Shown here piece by piece: positions 1 through 8,139 of a stretch of DNA of 15,189 nucleotides. The notes below the pieces were generated by a model. It worked only from the letters and a program-made list of their open reading frames with translations, ran no database searches and was not told where the DNA came from. Origin of the DNA: Bryobacteraceae bacterium (GTDB lineage: Bacteria; Acidobacteriota; Terriglobia; Bryobacterales; Bryobacteraceae); contig JANXXV010000533.1 of NCBI GenBank assembly GCA_025350445.1, positions 1 through 15,189 of the forward strand. Reading direction: 5' to 3'. Position 1 is the first letter of the stretch; each line of letters begins with the position of its first letter. The position numbers and the translations under genes were made by a program.

Positions 1-1758
1 GTCGATTGCGTTCAGCGTTCCCCAGGGCGGCTTCACTGCCGGGTAGCCGTCGGGATCGAGAAATTTGTTGTATCCGTCGAAGCGGTATTTCTGATCGGTG
101 ATCGCGGTGGCCGTGCCGTCGCCGAGGTTCAGTTCCTTCTCTTCTCCCTTTGCGATGTAACGTGTGATCGCCATGGTTTCTTCCGGTTTCAGATTGCCGA
201 AGCCGGGCATTCGTCCGTTACCCTGGCGAATGACGTTGTCGATTTCCATGTCTGTGTGGCGCTCTCCAATTCCTATCAGCGACGGAAATTCGGGCGGGCT
301 CCCGGCCCGGTCCGCACCATGGCAGTTGACGCATCTTTGCGTGTAGAGACTCTTGGCGGTGACAGGACCACCCCTGGTCCGCTCCACCAGACGCATGATC
401 CACGCCATCTCGTTCGCGTTGACATAGAGCCTGCCGGACTGAGGATCGAACGCCGCGCCGCCCCACTCGCCTCCGCCGTCGAAACCGGGGAAGATCACGG
501 TGCCTTGCAGGCTGGGCGGCAGAAACTGACCTCCAGTACGCACTTGGCGCAGCCTTTCGAGCACTGCTTTGTGCGCTTCCGGAGTCCGGCCGGTTACCTC
601 CTCTTCGGTGAACGATTGCCTGGCGAAGGGCGGCGGAGCGGTGGGGAACGGCTGCGTCTTCGCGGTGATTTCGCCGTCCACGTCGCTCGGCGGAACTTTC
701 CGCTGCGCGATGGGGAACAGCGGTTTTCCGGTGGCGCGGTCGAACACGTAGACTACACCGGCTTTGGTAATTTGCGCTATCGCGTCCACCGCGCGGCCGT
801 TGTGCTGCACGGTGACCAGCGTGGGGGCGGAGGGGAAGTCGCGATCCCAAACGTCGTGATGGACGGCCTGGAAGTGCCAGATTCGTTTTCCAGTGGCGGC
901 GTCCAGAGCCAGCAGCGTATTGGCAAATAGGTTGTCGCCGGCCCGGTTGGAGCCGTAGAAATCGAATGCGGCCGATCCCGTTGGGGCGAAGACGATACCG
1001 CGCTTTTCATCCAGGCTCATGCCCGACCAGTTGTTTGCGCCGCCGATGAAACTCCAGGCGTCCCTGGGCCACGTTTTGTAGCCGAACTCGCCTGGATGCG
1101 GAATGGTATGAAACGTCCACCGGATTTTACCTGTTCGCACGTCGTAGGCGCGGATGTCCCCTGGAGCGGCGGGTAGCGTTTCATTCACTATGCTGCCCAC
1201 GATTAGCAGGTCCTTGTAGATAATGCCGGGAGTGGTGGCCGAGATGGACATGTTCTCCGTATCGCGGCCCAAGCCTTCGCGGAGGTCGACGCGGCCGTTG
1301 GTCCCGAAGCCCGCGATCAGTTTGCCGGTGCCTGCGTCCACCGCGTATAGAAATGTTTTGGCTGCTACGAAGATGCGGCGATCATTGCCTTCCTCCCAAT
1401 ATGTGACCCCGCGGTTGCGCGATTTTCCGATGCCTGGATTGACGGTATTGGGATCGAACTGCCATTGCAATTTTCCGCTGGCGGCATCGAGAGCGATGAG
1501 CCGGAGCTTGGGCGTGGTGGCATAGAGCGTTCCGCGCACCACGATCGGCTGGCATTGCATCTCGGAATTGCGGAAGGCATCGCCGGTGTCGTAGGTCCAG
1601 GCTACCTTTAGCTGCGCGACGTTTTTGGGATTGATCTGGGCGAGCGTGGAGTAGCGCGTGCCGGCGGGATTGCCGCCATAGGTTCTCCAGTCCTGTTGGG
1701 CAAAGGCTAAGGCGGGCAGCACGAGGGCGAGACGGATGTGTATCGTATTCATGTTCAT
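1..1758 (-). CDS. PQQ-dependent dehydrogenase with cytochrome c domain (3' end beyond window)
   Basis: The minus frame is open from ATG 1758 to base 1, giving 586 residues with no stop, so the C-terminus lies outside the window. It starts with a signal peptide ([20 protein letters not shown], then QQDW), so the protein is periplasmic. Repeated propeller-blade motifs follow, such as [12 protein letters not shown] and [20 protein letters not shown] at residues 300-307 matches the signature of membrane/soluble quinoprotein glucose-dehydrogenase-type enzymes. A haem c site, CVNCH, lies at 476-480, with a probable axial Met in RMPGF (Met517). Propeller sequence ([10 protein letters not shown]) resumes at the left edge, so the cytochrome is inserted before the last blade. 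Family knowledge: such enzymes oxidise sugars or alcohols and pass electrons through the fused haem. The substrate cannot be told. No strong Shine-Dalgarno is visible. ATG 1752 is a possible second start. The gene is divergent from the TonB receptor. Confidence 0.9.
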   Translation of the reverse strand, partial: MNMNTIHIRLALVLPALAFAQQDWRTYGGNPAGTRYSTLAQINPKNVAQLKVAWTYDTGDAFRNSEMQCQPIVVRGTLYATTPKLRLIALDAASGKLQWQFDPNTVNPGIGKSRNRGVTYWEEGNDRRIFVAAKTFLYAVDAGTGKLIAGFGTNGRVDLREGLGRDTENMSISATTPGIIYKDLLIVGSIVNETLPAAPGDIRAYDVRTGKIRWTFHTIPHPGEFGYKTWPRDAWSFIGGANNWSGMSLDEKRGIVFAPTGSAAFDFYGSNRAGDNLFANTLLALDAATGKRIWHFQAVHHDVWDRDFPSAPTLVTVQHNGRAVDAIAQITKAGVVYVFDRATGKPLFPIAQRKVPPSDVDGEITAKTQPFPTAPPPFARQSFTEEEVTGRTPEAHKAVLERLRQVRTGGQFLPPSLQGTVIFPGFDGGGEWGGAAFDPQSGRLYVNANEMAWIMRLVERTRGGPVTAKSLYTQRCVNCHGADRAGSPPEFPSLIGIGERHTDMEIDNVIRQGNGRMPGFGNLKPEETMAITRYIAKGEEKELNLGDGTATAITDQKYRFDGYNKFLDPDGYPAVKPPWGTLNAID

Positions 1759-1830
1759 GAGAACCGGGAAATAACCGCCACCTATTCTAAGTGATAAGGA
1801 TGGCATGCAGCGATTGAGCGCTCTTTGCTT

Positions 1831-1844
1831 CCGTAAATTTACGG
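1831..1844. promoter_or_regulatory. Perfect 14-bp palindrome, putative operator
   Basis: CCGTAAATTTACGG is identical to its own reverse complement and lies one base upstream of the TTGACA box of the receptor promoter, in the divergent intergenic region. The position suits a dimeric DNA-binding regulator of the receptor, the dehydrogenase or both. The regulator is unknown. Confidence 0.45.
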
Positions 1845-1845
1845 A

Positions 1846-1874
1846 TTGACAAGGACGACACTTGGCTCTAATGT
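1846..1874 (+). promoter_or_regulatory. Sigma70-like promoter of the TonB-dependent receptor gene
   Basis: A consensus -35 box TTGACA (1846-1851) is followed by a 17-bp spacer and TAATGT as -10 (1869-1874). The predicted start of transcription near 1881 leaves a leader of about 50 nt before GTG 1932. The adjacent palindrome would place a bound regulator against the -35 box. Confidence 0.5.
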
Positions 1875-1931
1875 TATTGACATAGGCTGCACTTGGTAGT
1901 GCTGTCACTACATGGGAAAGGGGTTCTCCGC

Positions 1932-4900
1932 GTGAAACATCACCGTCTGATGTGTGTACTACTGGCTCTGTTGCTTGCGTTTGCAAACTTTGCCAATTCT
2001 CAAGCCGTTAACGGCTCTCTTCTTGGAAGCATTCTGGATTCAACTGGCGCCAGAATGCCGAATGTCAAAGTAACAGTCACAGAAACTAACACGGGACTCA
2101 GCCGCGGCACGCAAAGTAATGAAAGCGGCAACTATTCATTTCCTGATCTCCAGCCCGGCACCTACACAGTCGCCGCGGAACAGGCGGGGTTCAAACGCGC
2201 ATCGCGAGCCGACGTCAGTATCATCGTCAACACCTCGCCTCGCGTGGATCTTGCGCTGGAACCCGGCAACGTTTCGGAAACCGTGACTGTGACGGGAGAA
2301 GTGCCGCTTCTGCAGACCGACCGCGCCGACACCGGTCGAACGATCGAGAGCAAAACGCTGGAAGACCTGCCAGTTGGCGCAGGCCGGAATTTTCAGAGCT
2401 TCGTTAAGCTAGTTCCAGGGGCGACTTCTCCGTTTCGCCCACACTCGGAATTTTTCAATCCGCAAAATAGCCTGTCAACACAGGTGAACGGGCAGTCGCG
2501 TTTGGGCAATAATCTTCAATTCGAGGGCGTCGATAATAACGAGCGCACCGGATTACTGCAAGTTCTGATTCCTCCATTGGAAGCGATTCAGACGGTGGAC
2601 GTTTCCACCAGCAACTTCGAAGCGGAGCTGGGACGCGCCACGGGCGCGGTCACGAACGTGATTCTCAAATCGGGTACAAACCAGATTCACGGACAGGGCT
2701 ATTGGTTTAACCGAGTTAGCGCATTGTCGGCTCGTAACTTTTACGATAATGCCCGCGGCCATTTCGTTTACAACTACCTGGGCGGAAACATCGGCGGTCC
2801 GATCGTCAAGAACCGCACGTTCTTCTTCGGCGACTATCTACGCAATACGGATCACCGCTACAATCCGGATCGCTACACGCTGCCCACGGCGGCGGAACGC
2901 GCCGGAGACCTGAGCGCGTCCACTTCGACGATATACGATCCGAACACCGGGAACCCGGACGGCAGCGGCCGGATACCCTTTGCTGGCAACCAGATTCCCG
3001 GCAGCCGCATCAGCGCGTTGTCCCAGAAGATACTATCCCTGGTTCCGCTCCCGAACCTGCCAGGTTTAACAAATAACTATTTCACTTTGATCCCGTTCGT
3101 ACGCGATACGGACCAGTTCGACGTGAAAGTGGACCATAGCCAATCTGAAAAGGATCGCTTCTCGGTTCGTTATAGTTTCTCACGGCCAAAGACGTTCGAC
3201 GGACCCTCCTTCGGAGAAGCCGGCGGACCTCATGGAGGCGGCTTTCAAGGCACCGGTGTCCAGAACACCCATAACGGAGCTATCAATTACGATCGCATCT
3301 TCTCGCCTACCTTGATTACCCAGGTGCGCTTTGGAGTGAGCCGGTACCGCAACGACGCGCAGCAAGTGGATTACGGCAAGAAAGACTCGCTGGTTCCCGG
3401 AGTGAATGTGGACGGCTTCACCAGCGGCCAGGTGGGGATCGACATTCCAAGCTTCGCCAGCCCTATAATCGGTTATTCGCCCAGTTTGCCGTGGGTTCGC
3501 GCGGAATCGAACGTCGACTTTGTGAATAGCTGGACCAAGAGCAAGGGCAATCACACGATCAAGTTCGGTATTGATGTCCGGCGCATTCGCGACGATCTGC
3601 AGCAGACGCAGACGTACAGTCCTCGCGGCCGTTATAGTTATGGCAACTCAACTACGTCGATTTCCGGCGCGGCCACCAGTTTTGGCAACAATATGGCCGG
3701 GTTCCTGCTGGACTTACCTACGTCTGTCGGGCGGGATCTTCTGATCACCACTCCCGCCTACCGTGCCTGGGAGACGTTCGCATTTGCGCAGGACAAGTGG
3801 ATTGTGTCGCCCAAGCTGACGGTCGACTTTGGTATCCGTTGGGAGTTTTATCCGCCGGGTACGCCGGCATCGAAGGGTGGATTCTCAAATTACGATCCTT
3901 CGACGAACAGCCTGGTCTTGGCGGGCATCGGTTCGAATCCGTCGAACCTGGGATTGGACAAGCATTATAAGGATTTCGCGCCGCGTGTCGGGATCGCCTA
4001 CCGGCTGAACGAAAAGACGGTGCTGCGCAGCGGGTTTGGCATCAGCTATTCCCCTTTCCCGGACAACACGTACGCATACAACTTCCCTGTGAAACAGAAT
4101 AATGCGTACAACCCCAACTGCAGCTTCTGCCCGGCGGTGTTGCCAAACGGACAGGTGGCGAAGCTGGAGACCGGTTTTCCGGCACCCAGTTTTGTGGCCA
4201 TTCCTTCGAACGGGATACTGCCGAATGCCGATATCAACCAGGTTTACGAAGTGATCAACAAGCACTTCCGCGAACCCTACGTCGAATCCTGGAATGCCGC
4301 GGTCCAGAGATCTCTGCCGTTTAATCTCACGCTCGACGTGGCTTATGTAGCCAACCACGGAGTGGACCAGCCGTCAAATACAAATCTCAATGCATCTACG
4401 ACCATCGGGGGCGATGTGGCCTCGCAGCCGCTCTTCGCCTTGTATAAACGCAAGGCCGATACCAACCTGCGCTACGTGGGCCATAGTTCCAGCTATAACT
4501 CGCTTCAGGTGAAGCTCGACAAACGATTCTCAGGCGGCTTGGCGATGACCACGGCCTTCACCTGGAGCCACGCGCTCGGCTATCAGTCTGAAGACGCGGG
4601 CTTGACGTTCTTCATCAACGGAGCGCGGAACTGGCGTACACTCGACTTCAATCGCAAGTACAACTTCGTCCAGAGCTACGTCTACGAATTACCGTTCGGA
4701 AAGGGCAGGAAGTTCCTGACAAGCGGGCCGCTCGGCTATGTGGTGGGCGGTTGGCAGGTAAATGGAATTCTCACCATAGCCAGCGGCACGCCGCTGAACT
4801 TTGGCGGAGATACGGCGGGACTGAAAGCTCCGGGCAATGGAAATACCTTGAATCACTTTGGACCGATCGGGACCCTGAAGGGAAATGGCCGGGACGCTGC

Positions 4901-5213
4901 GTGGTTTGATGCTACCAAGTGCGGCGCAGGGGTGACGACGGGCTGCTTCGCTCAACCGGATTCATTGCAGTTCGGCAACCTGAGCCCGAACGTGATCAAT
5001 GGCCCTGGATACTGGAACCTGGATGGGTCCGTCTTCCGCAGCTTCAAAGTCACGGAACGCTTTGTGCTGGAAGTTCGCGGCGAGGCGTTCAGCGCCGTAA
5101 ACACTCCGCAGTGGAATAATCCGGATACCGGATTCGGCAACAAGACGTTCGGCTTCATCACGGGAGCGGGCGGGAATCGACAGATCCAGATGGGGACGAA
5201 GATCACATTCTGA
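1932..5213 (+). CDS. TonB-dependent receptor, Oar-like, with carboxypeptidase-regulatory-like domain
   Basis: This is a 1,093-residue outer-membrane protein. GTG 1932 is chosen because a purine-rich Shine-Dalgarno (GGGAAAGGGG, 1914-1923) sits 8 nt upstream and a signal peptide follows directly ([20 protein letters not shown], then ANSQ). An in-frame TTG at 1893 would leave almost no leader after the predicted promoter. Residues about 25-110 form a beta-sandwich regulatory domain ([17 protein letters not shown], then [15 protein letters not shown]). The plug follows ([36 protein letters not shown]). The rest is beta-barrel, ending in [10 protein letters not shown] with the terminal Phe typical of BAM substrates. 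Family knowledge: Acidobacteriota carry many such receptors, probably for sugars, oligomers or peptides. The ligand here is unknown. No TonB box is obvious. Confidence 0.93.
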   Translation: MKHHRLMCVLLALLLAFANFANSQAVNGSLLGSILDSTGARMPNVKVTVTETNTGLSRGTQSNESGNYSFPDLQPGTYTVAAEQAGFKRASRADVSIIVNTSPRVDLALEPGNVSETVTVTGEVPLLQTDRADTGRTIESKTLEDLPVGAGRNFQSFVKLVPGATSPFRPHSEFFNPQNSLSTQVNGQSRLGNNLQFEGVDNNERTGLLQVLIPPLEAIQTVDVSTSNFEAELGRATGAVTNVILKSGTNQIHGQGYWFNRVSALSARNFYDNARGHFVYNYLGGNIGGPIVKNRTFFFGDYLRNTDHRYNPDRYTLPTAAERAGDLSASTSTIYDPNTGNPDGSGRIPFAGNQIPGSRISALSQKILSLVPLPNLPGLTNNYFTLIPFVRDTDQFDVKVDHSQSEKDRFSVRYSFSRPKTFDGPSFGEAGGPHGGGFQGTGVQNTHNGAINYDRIFSPTLITQVRFGVSRYRNDAQQVDYGKKDSLVPGVNVDGFTSGQVGIDIPSFASPIIGYSPSLPWVRAESNVDFVNSWTKSKGNHTIKFGIDVRRIRDDLQQTQTYSPRGRYSYGNSTTSISGAATSFGNNMAGFLLDLPTSVGRDLLITTPAYRAWETFAFAQDKWIVSPKLTVDFGIRWEFYPPGTPASKGGFSNYDPSTNSLVLAGIGSNPSNLGLDKHYKDFAPRVGIAYRLNEKTVLRSGFGISYSPFPDNTYAYNFPVKQNNAYNPNCSFCPAVLPNGQVAKLETGFPAPSFVAIPSNGILPNADINQVYEVINKHFREPYVESWNAAVQRSLPFNLTLDVAYVANHGVDQPSNTNLNASTTIGGDVASQPLFALYKRKADTNLRYVGHSSSYNSLQVKLDKRFSGGLAMTTAFTWSHALGYQSEDAGLTFFINGARNWRTLDFNRKYNFVQSYVYELPFGKGRKFLTSGPLGYVVGGWQVNGILTIASGTPLNFGGDTAGLKAPGNGNTLNHFGPIGTLKGNGRDAAWFDATKCGAGVTTGCFAQPDSLQFGNLSPNVINGPGYWNLDGSVFRSFKVTERFVLEVRGEAFSAVNTPQWNNPDTGFGNKTFGFITGAGGNRQIQMGTKITF

Positions 5214-5229
5214 TCAATGCCGATTGATC
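5212..5229 (+). other. Perfect hairpin overlapping the receptor stop codon
   Basis: GATCAAT and ATTGATC form a 7-bp stem around a GCCG loop, starting inside the TGA stop of the receptor gene. No U-tract follows, so it is not a classical intrinsic terminator. It may stabilise the mRNA 3' end. Confidence 0.35.
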
Positions 5230-5235
5230 CGCACG

Positions 5236-5282
5236 TTGAGAGATGGCGGGTTGTGATAAGATCGCCATCTTTGAGGAAGGAG
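5236..5282 (+). promoter_or_regulatory. Leader of the bicupin gene: possible promoter, hairpin and Shine-Dalgarno
   Basis: TTGAGA (5236-5241) and TGATAAGAT (extended -10, 5254-5262) could form a promoter with a short 15-bp spacer. The same bases form an 8-bp stem, AGATGGCG (5241-5248) with CGCCATCT (5263-5270), followed by TTT. This could be a weak terminator of the upstream transcript. GGAAGGAG (5275-5282) is a strong ribosome-binding site 10 nt before ATG 5293. The promoter and hairpin readings compete and neither is certain. Confidence 0.35.
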
Positions 5283-5292
5283 TGTGGCTCTT

Positions 5293-6189
5293 ATGAGAGT
5301 TCTGGCCGGCATGATCGTTGCGGCTCTGGCAACGCAGGTTTTCGCGCAGGATTTGATCGCGCCGAAGGGTGCGCCAGGAAAATACACCGGGCCGCATCGC
5401 CCTATCACCAAGTGGGGGGAGCTAAAGGCTAAACACGCCGGCCACGCGGACTGGACCGAACTGATTGTGGACGACGACCGCCTGTATGCCGAGTACATTT
5501 CGGCAAAGCCCGGATCCAAATCGCCGCGAATCGTTCATCCGGATACGCGCGCGTGGTGGGTGGTGATGGATGGGGAGATCCGTTTCGACATCGAAGGCAC
5601 TGAGCCTTTTGTTGCGAAGAAAGGCTCCATCGTGCAGGCGCCGATGCAAACGCTGTTCTCGTTTGAGACGGTCGGCGATAAGCCGTCGGTGCGGTTTGAA
5701 GTGAATATCGCGGGAGCAAAAACGCTTTACACCAAAGATGCCGAGCCGCCGAAGATGCCCGGGTTCGATTGGATTCCGGTTCGGTTCCCGCGCAAGCCGG
5801 GCATTTACGGGCGGAACAATAAGCCGCATACTACTTTCGATGAAGTGGCGAAGGAGATAGATGAGGGCACGCGCAAGGGCACCATCGCCATTGTCGACGA
5901 TGACCGCGGCGCGGCTAATTTCATTTACGGACACCAGAAGAACCTTCCGGCGTTAAATCCGGCTGACAAGGGTCACTATCATCCGGAGAGTTCGGAGTTT
6001 TGGTTGATCATGGCGGGACAGATCCGCTATCCGATCGAGACGCAAGGCGTGATCATCGCCAATGTGGGCGATGTAGTGTACGTGCCGAAGAATACGTTTC
6101 ATGCACCGCGCTGGTGGGGTGATGGTCCCTCGTGCCGGTTGGCGATGAACGGGTTTCCGGGGTTGGCGCATTTGTTTGAGCCGAAGTGA
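5293..6189 (+). CDS. Secreted bicupin protein
   Basis: This is a 298-residue protein with a signal peptide (MRVLAGMIVAALATQVFA, then QDL). ATG 5293 is preferred over GTG 5284 because GGAAGGAG lies 10 nt upstream of the ATG but only 1 nt from the GTG. It has two cupin halves. The C-terminal one has a full metal site: H228, H230 and E235 in GHYHPESSEFWLIMAG fit G-x5-HxH-x4-E-x6-G, and H270 in VGDVVYVPKNTFH is the expected third histidine. The N-terminal half (HPDTRAWWVVMDGEIRF) keeps the fold but has lost part of the ligand set, so it is probably structural. The reaction is unknown. Its last 135 bp (residues 255-298 plus stop) are repeated at 10627-10761 on the far side of the DGR, so this 3' end may have arrived with the element. 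Confidence 0.88.
   Translation: MRVLAGMIVAALATQVFAQDLIAPKGAPGKYTGPHRPITKWGELKAKHAGHADWTELIVDDDRLYAEYISAKPGSKSPRIVHPDTRAWWVVMDGEIRFDIEGTEPFVAKKGSIVQAPMQTLFSFETVGDKPSVRFEVNIAGAKTLYTKDAEPPKMPGFDWIPVRFPRKPGIYGRNNKPHTTFDEVAKEIDEGTRKGTIAIVDDDRGAANFIYGHQKNLPALNPADKGHYHPESSEFWLIMAGQIRYPIETQGVIIANVGDVVYVPKNTFHAPRWWGDGPSCRLAMNGFPGLAHLFEPK
6055..6189 (+). repeat. 135-bp direct repeat, left copy (3' end of bicupin gene)
   Basis: This segment aligns without gaps to 10627-10761, with four mismatches (at 6060, 6063, 6075 and 6105 in this copy), all at synonymous third codon positions. Similarity stops exactly at the stop codon on one side and at codon 255 on the other. The two copies bracket the DGR like the repeats left when an element enters a gene 3' end. 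Confidence 0.9.
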
Positions 6190-6203
6190 ATTGGACAGCG
6201 CCC

Positions 6204-6231
6204 GTGCTGGCACAGTACTTCATGCCAGCAC
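6204..6231. other. Hairpin between the convergent bicupin and RT genes
   Basis: GTGCTGGCA (6204-6212) and TGCCAGCAC (6223-6231) form a perfect 9-bp stem around a 10-nt loop. A competing outer pairing, CCCGTG (6201-6206) with CACGGG (6239-6244), is also possible. There is no U-tract on either strand. The position suggests a bidirectional transcription barrier or an element boundary. Confidence 0.4.
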
Positions 6232-6294
6232 CGATGGTCACGGGCATAATTCACTACGTGCTTCTTGCAGGCCCCAGCCCTACCACTTGATGTC

Positions 6295-7386
6295 TCAAAT
6301 TGTCCGAGGCGGCGAAGTCGCCAGGAATTGTTTTGGGCTGAAGGCCACTTGATCGAAAATCTGTTCCCGTAACTTCCAAGTATCTCCATGCTTTGCGTGC
6401 CCGATCCACGCCGCGAGGGACTGATGTATTTCATCCCATTCGACGTCCCCGATTTTCCACCGATGCTGGAGATTATTAAGCCGCCTCCGGAATCGGACGA
6501 CGTTTCCTCTTACCAGGCGCCGGTGGTCTGGAAAGATTCGCCAGCCCAGAAACGTGAGTCCATCACACACTCTGTAAATTCGGGACTTGCCAGGATGCAA
6601 GCACAGCCGCAAATCCACAAGATGTTGCTCGATCGCAGAACGGAAAATACGCAGCTTCTCTTTGTCTTGGTCCAGGAGCACGAAATCATCCACGTAGCGG
6701 GCGTATGCCGTAGGCCGCAACTGGCGTATCACCAGATGGTCCAAACTATTGAGATAGACATTGGCAAAAAACTGAGAAGTCTGATTGCCTAGCGGCAACC
6801 CTCGCCGCCGAACGGCGGGGGTGAACAGATTGTCGCCGGGAAAGTACCAATCCACCTGTTCCTGCGGATTCGAACCATCTATGATGCGGGATGCAAGATC
6901 GAGCGTGGGCTTGCAACGAACCACTCGTTCCAGCTTCGCTTGTAAAATCTGGTGGTCAATACTGGCAAAGTATTTGCGAATGTCACAGCGTAGTGCGTAT
7001 CCGCCAAGGCGGGCAGCGCACTGTACGCAGCCCACCGCCGCATGCGAGCCCAAGCCACTGCGGCAAGCGAAGCTCACTGGCAGAAAGCGGCGTTCAAAGA
7101 TTGGCTCCAAAACTTGCGTAAGCGCGTGATGAACTACCCGGTCGCGAAATGGGGCTGCCGATATCCGCCGCGGCTTCGGTTCACGAATCTCGAAAACTCT
7201 GTAAACTCCTGGCTGATAGATCCCGCTCAGTAACTCGCGCTGGAGCGCCACCACTTCGATCTCCTGCCCACACAGAAACGCCGCTACGTCTGGGCGGCTC
7301 TTCTTACCCAGCGCCGCCCGGCGCACGGCTTCAAAGAGGTTTGCATGGGAAAGCACCTGCGGCCACAACTCTCCAACTCGCTTCAT
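6295..7386 (-). CDS. DGR reverse transcriptase
   Basis: This 363-residue reverse transcriptase copies the template-repeat RNA into adenine-mutated cDNA for transfer into the target gene. The start at ATG 7386 overlaps the avd stop as ATGA, indicating translational coupling; ATG 7410 would overlap avd by 28 bp. Fingers/palm motifs include LRCDIRKYFASIDH (motif A aspartate), LGNQTSQ at 199-205 and the catalytic YVDD at 231-234. The LGNxxSQ form of motif 4 is characteristic of DGR RTs; retron and group II intron RTs normally have QGxxxSP. No maturase, endonuclease or RNase H domain is visible. The C-terminus (about residues 270-363) contains FLGWRIF followed by a basic stretch, as in other DGR RTs. 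Its neighbours avd, TR and VR confirm the assignment. Confidence 0.95.
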   Translation of the reverse strand: MKRVGELWPQVLSHANLFEAVRRAALGKKSRPDVAAFLCGQEIEVVALQRELLSGIYQPGVYRVFEIREPKPRRISAAPFRDRVVHHALTQVLEPIFERRFLPVSFACRSGLGSHAAVGCVQCAARLGGYALRCDIRKYFASIDHQILQAKLERVVRCKPTLDLASRIIDGSNPQEQVDWYFPGDNLFTPAVRRRGLPLGNQTSQFFANVYLNSLDHLVIRQLRPTAYARYVDDFVLLDQDKEKLRIFRSAIEQHLVDLRLCLHPGKSRIYRVCDGLTFLGWRIFPDHRRLVRGNVVRFRRRLNNLQHRWKIGDVEWDEIHQSLAAWIGHAKHGDTWKLREQIFDQVAFSPKQFLATSPPRTI

Positions 7387-7730
7387 CGAGTTACCGACGC
7401 TTTTCGCCATCCGCCGGCCATTCGCCCCAGCTCCTCTATGAGTCCAGCGGCAAAGCCATATGATTCCACGCTAAGAAGATTCAGATCCTTAGACAGGCGC
7501 ATCAGGAAACGCAGGCAGTTCAAGTCGCGAATCGCTCGATCCAGCGGAGCTTCGCGTCTAGCTGAGTATGCCGCCTCCACCAGCGCCGTGAGCAGGTCCA
7601 GCATGGTGGTCGTGATGCGGTCGCCTATAGTAAACCGGTAGGTACGAGGAAACCGTTCCACTTTAGGCAAGAGCCATAGAGACAAGTCATAGGCTTTTTG
7701 AACTATGGGGGCGGATTCCGCAAGTGACAT
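7383..7730 (-). CDS. avd: DGR accessory variability determinant (Avd-like four-helix protein)
   Basis: This small basic protein has 115 residues, the usual size for Avd. Family knowledge: Avd forms a positively charged pentameric four-helix barrel that binds the RT and the template RNA and is required for cDNA synthesis. Sequence features that fit are the N-terminal YDLSLWLLPKVERFPRTYRF, then IGDRI, an alanine/arginine-rich middle (AAYSARREAPLDRAIRDL) and the C-terminal EELGRMAGGWRKA, close to the GRMxGGW ending common in the family. It lies between TR and RT, and its TGA overlaps the RT ATG. No good Shine-Dalgarno is visible. A TATAAT hexamer on the coding strand (7742-7737) ends 6 nt before the ATG, so a nearly leaderless transcript is conceivable, but no -35 box supports it. 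Confidence 0.9.
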   Translation of the reverse strand: MSLAESAPIVQKAYDLSLWLLPKVERFPRTYRFTIGDRITTTMLDLLTALVEAAYSARREAPLDRAIRDLNCLRFLMRLSKDLNLLSVESYGFAAGLIEELGRMAGGWRKASVTR

Positions 7731-7788
7731 TGTCCGATTATACGGAAGACCGGCTGAGCTTCGCGGGGTGAACCGTTACCACAAAACC

Positions 7789-7827
7789 GGCCTTCAATTT
7801 ATGTTTGGCCCCATGAATTATAAGGCC
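7789..7827 (-). other. Long imperfect hairpin in the TR-avd spacer
   Basis: The arms 7789-7803 and 7812-7827 pair as GGCCTT/AAGGCC, then a small internal loop, then an eight-position inner stem containing AATT/AATT and ATG/CAT. The 8-nt loop is TTTGGCCC. On the transcribed minus strand one inner pair becomes A-C. The 183-nt spacer 7731-7913 has no credible gene. Family knowledge: in the Bordetella phage DGR, RNA next to TR is structured and needed for cDNA priming, so this may be the equivalent. Confidence 0.5.
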
Positions 7828-7913
7828 AGGACCGAAACCCGGAAGCAAGGAGGCACGCTCGCTGGAGGATTTAGTCCCAGCCGACTCTGGCCGACACCCG
7901 AAGGCGCCTTGCA

Positions 7914-8026
7914 TCCCACGCGCAACGAAAGCCGATGTTGTTGTTGAGTTTCGTTGGATCGTTCCTGTTACGGTTCGACGCCCGGAGCCTTCTGGAATTG
8001 TTGTTCCAAGAACCGCCCCGCAGTTT
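7914..8026 (-). repeat. DGR template repeat (TR)
   Basis: This is a 113-bp non-coding copy of the 3' end of the target gene, aligning without gaps to VR at a constant offset of 230. Read on the minus strand in the VR frame it would encode [17 protein letters not shown], then [13 protein letters not shown] and IGFRCAW. It is full of AAC/AAA codons that adenine mutagenesis can change without creating stops. By hand count, 19 of its 33 coding-strand adenines differ in VR and none of the other 80 bases do. The 25 bp at its 3' end (7914-7938) are identical to VR and are the probable counterpart of the initiation-of-mutagenic-homing region. Intergenic stretch 7731-8139 holds TR, flanking hairpins and no gene. 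Confidence 0.96.
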
Positions 8027-8088
8027 CTGGTTCCGTTCCCGTCCATAGAATAGCGTAGCTCACTTGGAAGTGGCAAATAAAATTTTCC

Positions 8089-8103
8089 CGCGGCTTCGCC
8101 GCG
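8089..8103 (-). other. GC hairpin downstream of VR (DGR cruciform candidate)
   Basis: CGCGGC and GCCGCG form a perfect 6-bp stem with a GAA loop on the coding (minus) strand. It lies about 40 nt after VR and 63 nt before TR. Family knowledge: several DGRs need a GC-rich hairpin with a GA-rich loop just downstream of VR for efficient homing. The distance here is longer than in phage examples. No U-tract follows, so termination is less likely. Confidence 0.55.
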
Positions 8104-8139
8104 AAGAGTAAAAGGAAAAGAGAAAAGAGTAAAGGAAAG
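8104..8139. other. 36-bp polypurine/polypyrimidine tract between VR and hairpin
   Basis: The plus strand is purine apart from two T bases. It consists of an imperfect direct repeat: AAGAGTAAAAGGAAAAG (8104-8120), then AAGAGTAAAGGAAAG (8125-8139). It starts immediately after the target stop codon and ends at the GC hairpin. Such strand asymmetry can promote unusual DNA structure or nicking. A role in homing is only inferred. Confidence 0.55.

Noticed and set aside
218..850. Minus 210-residue and plus 224-residue frames inside the dehydrogenase
   Set aside because: They are shadow frames in high-GC DNA. The dehydrogenase frame is open throughout and carries the family motifs.
6188..6207. A 20-bp stretch resembling 15079-15098 (17 of 20 matches)
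   Set aside because: The exact shared core is 11 bp, which is expected by chance many times in 15 kb, and the surrounding sequences are unrelated.
6295..7386. RT as part of a retron or group II intron
   Set aside because: LGNQTSQ instead of QGxxxSP, no maturase or endonuclease domain, no msr/msd-like structure, and an adjacent avd with a TR/VR pair point to a DGR.
7738..8076. Minus-strand 112-residue open frame across TR
   Set aside because: It is TR read in another frame and extended by chance. TR is a non-coding template, and the protein shows no domain or ribosome-binding site.
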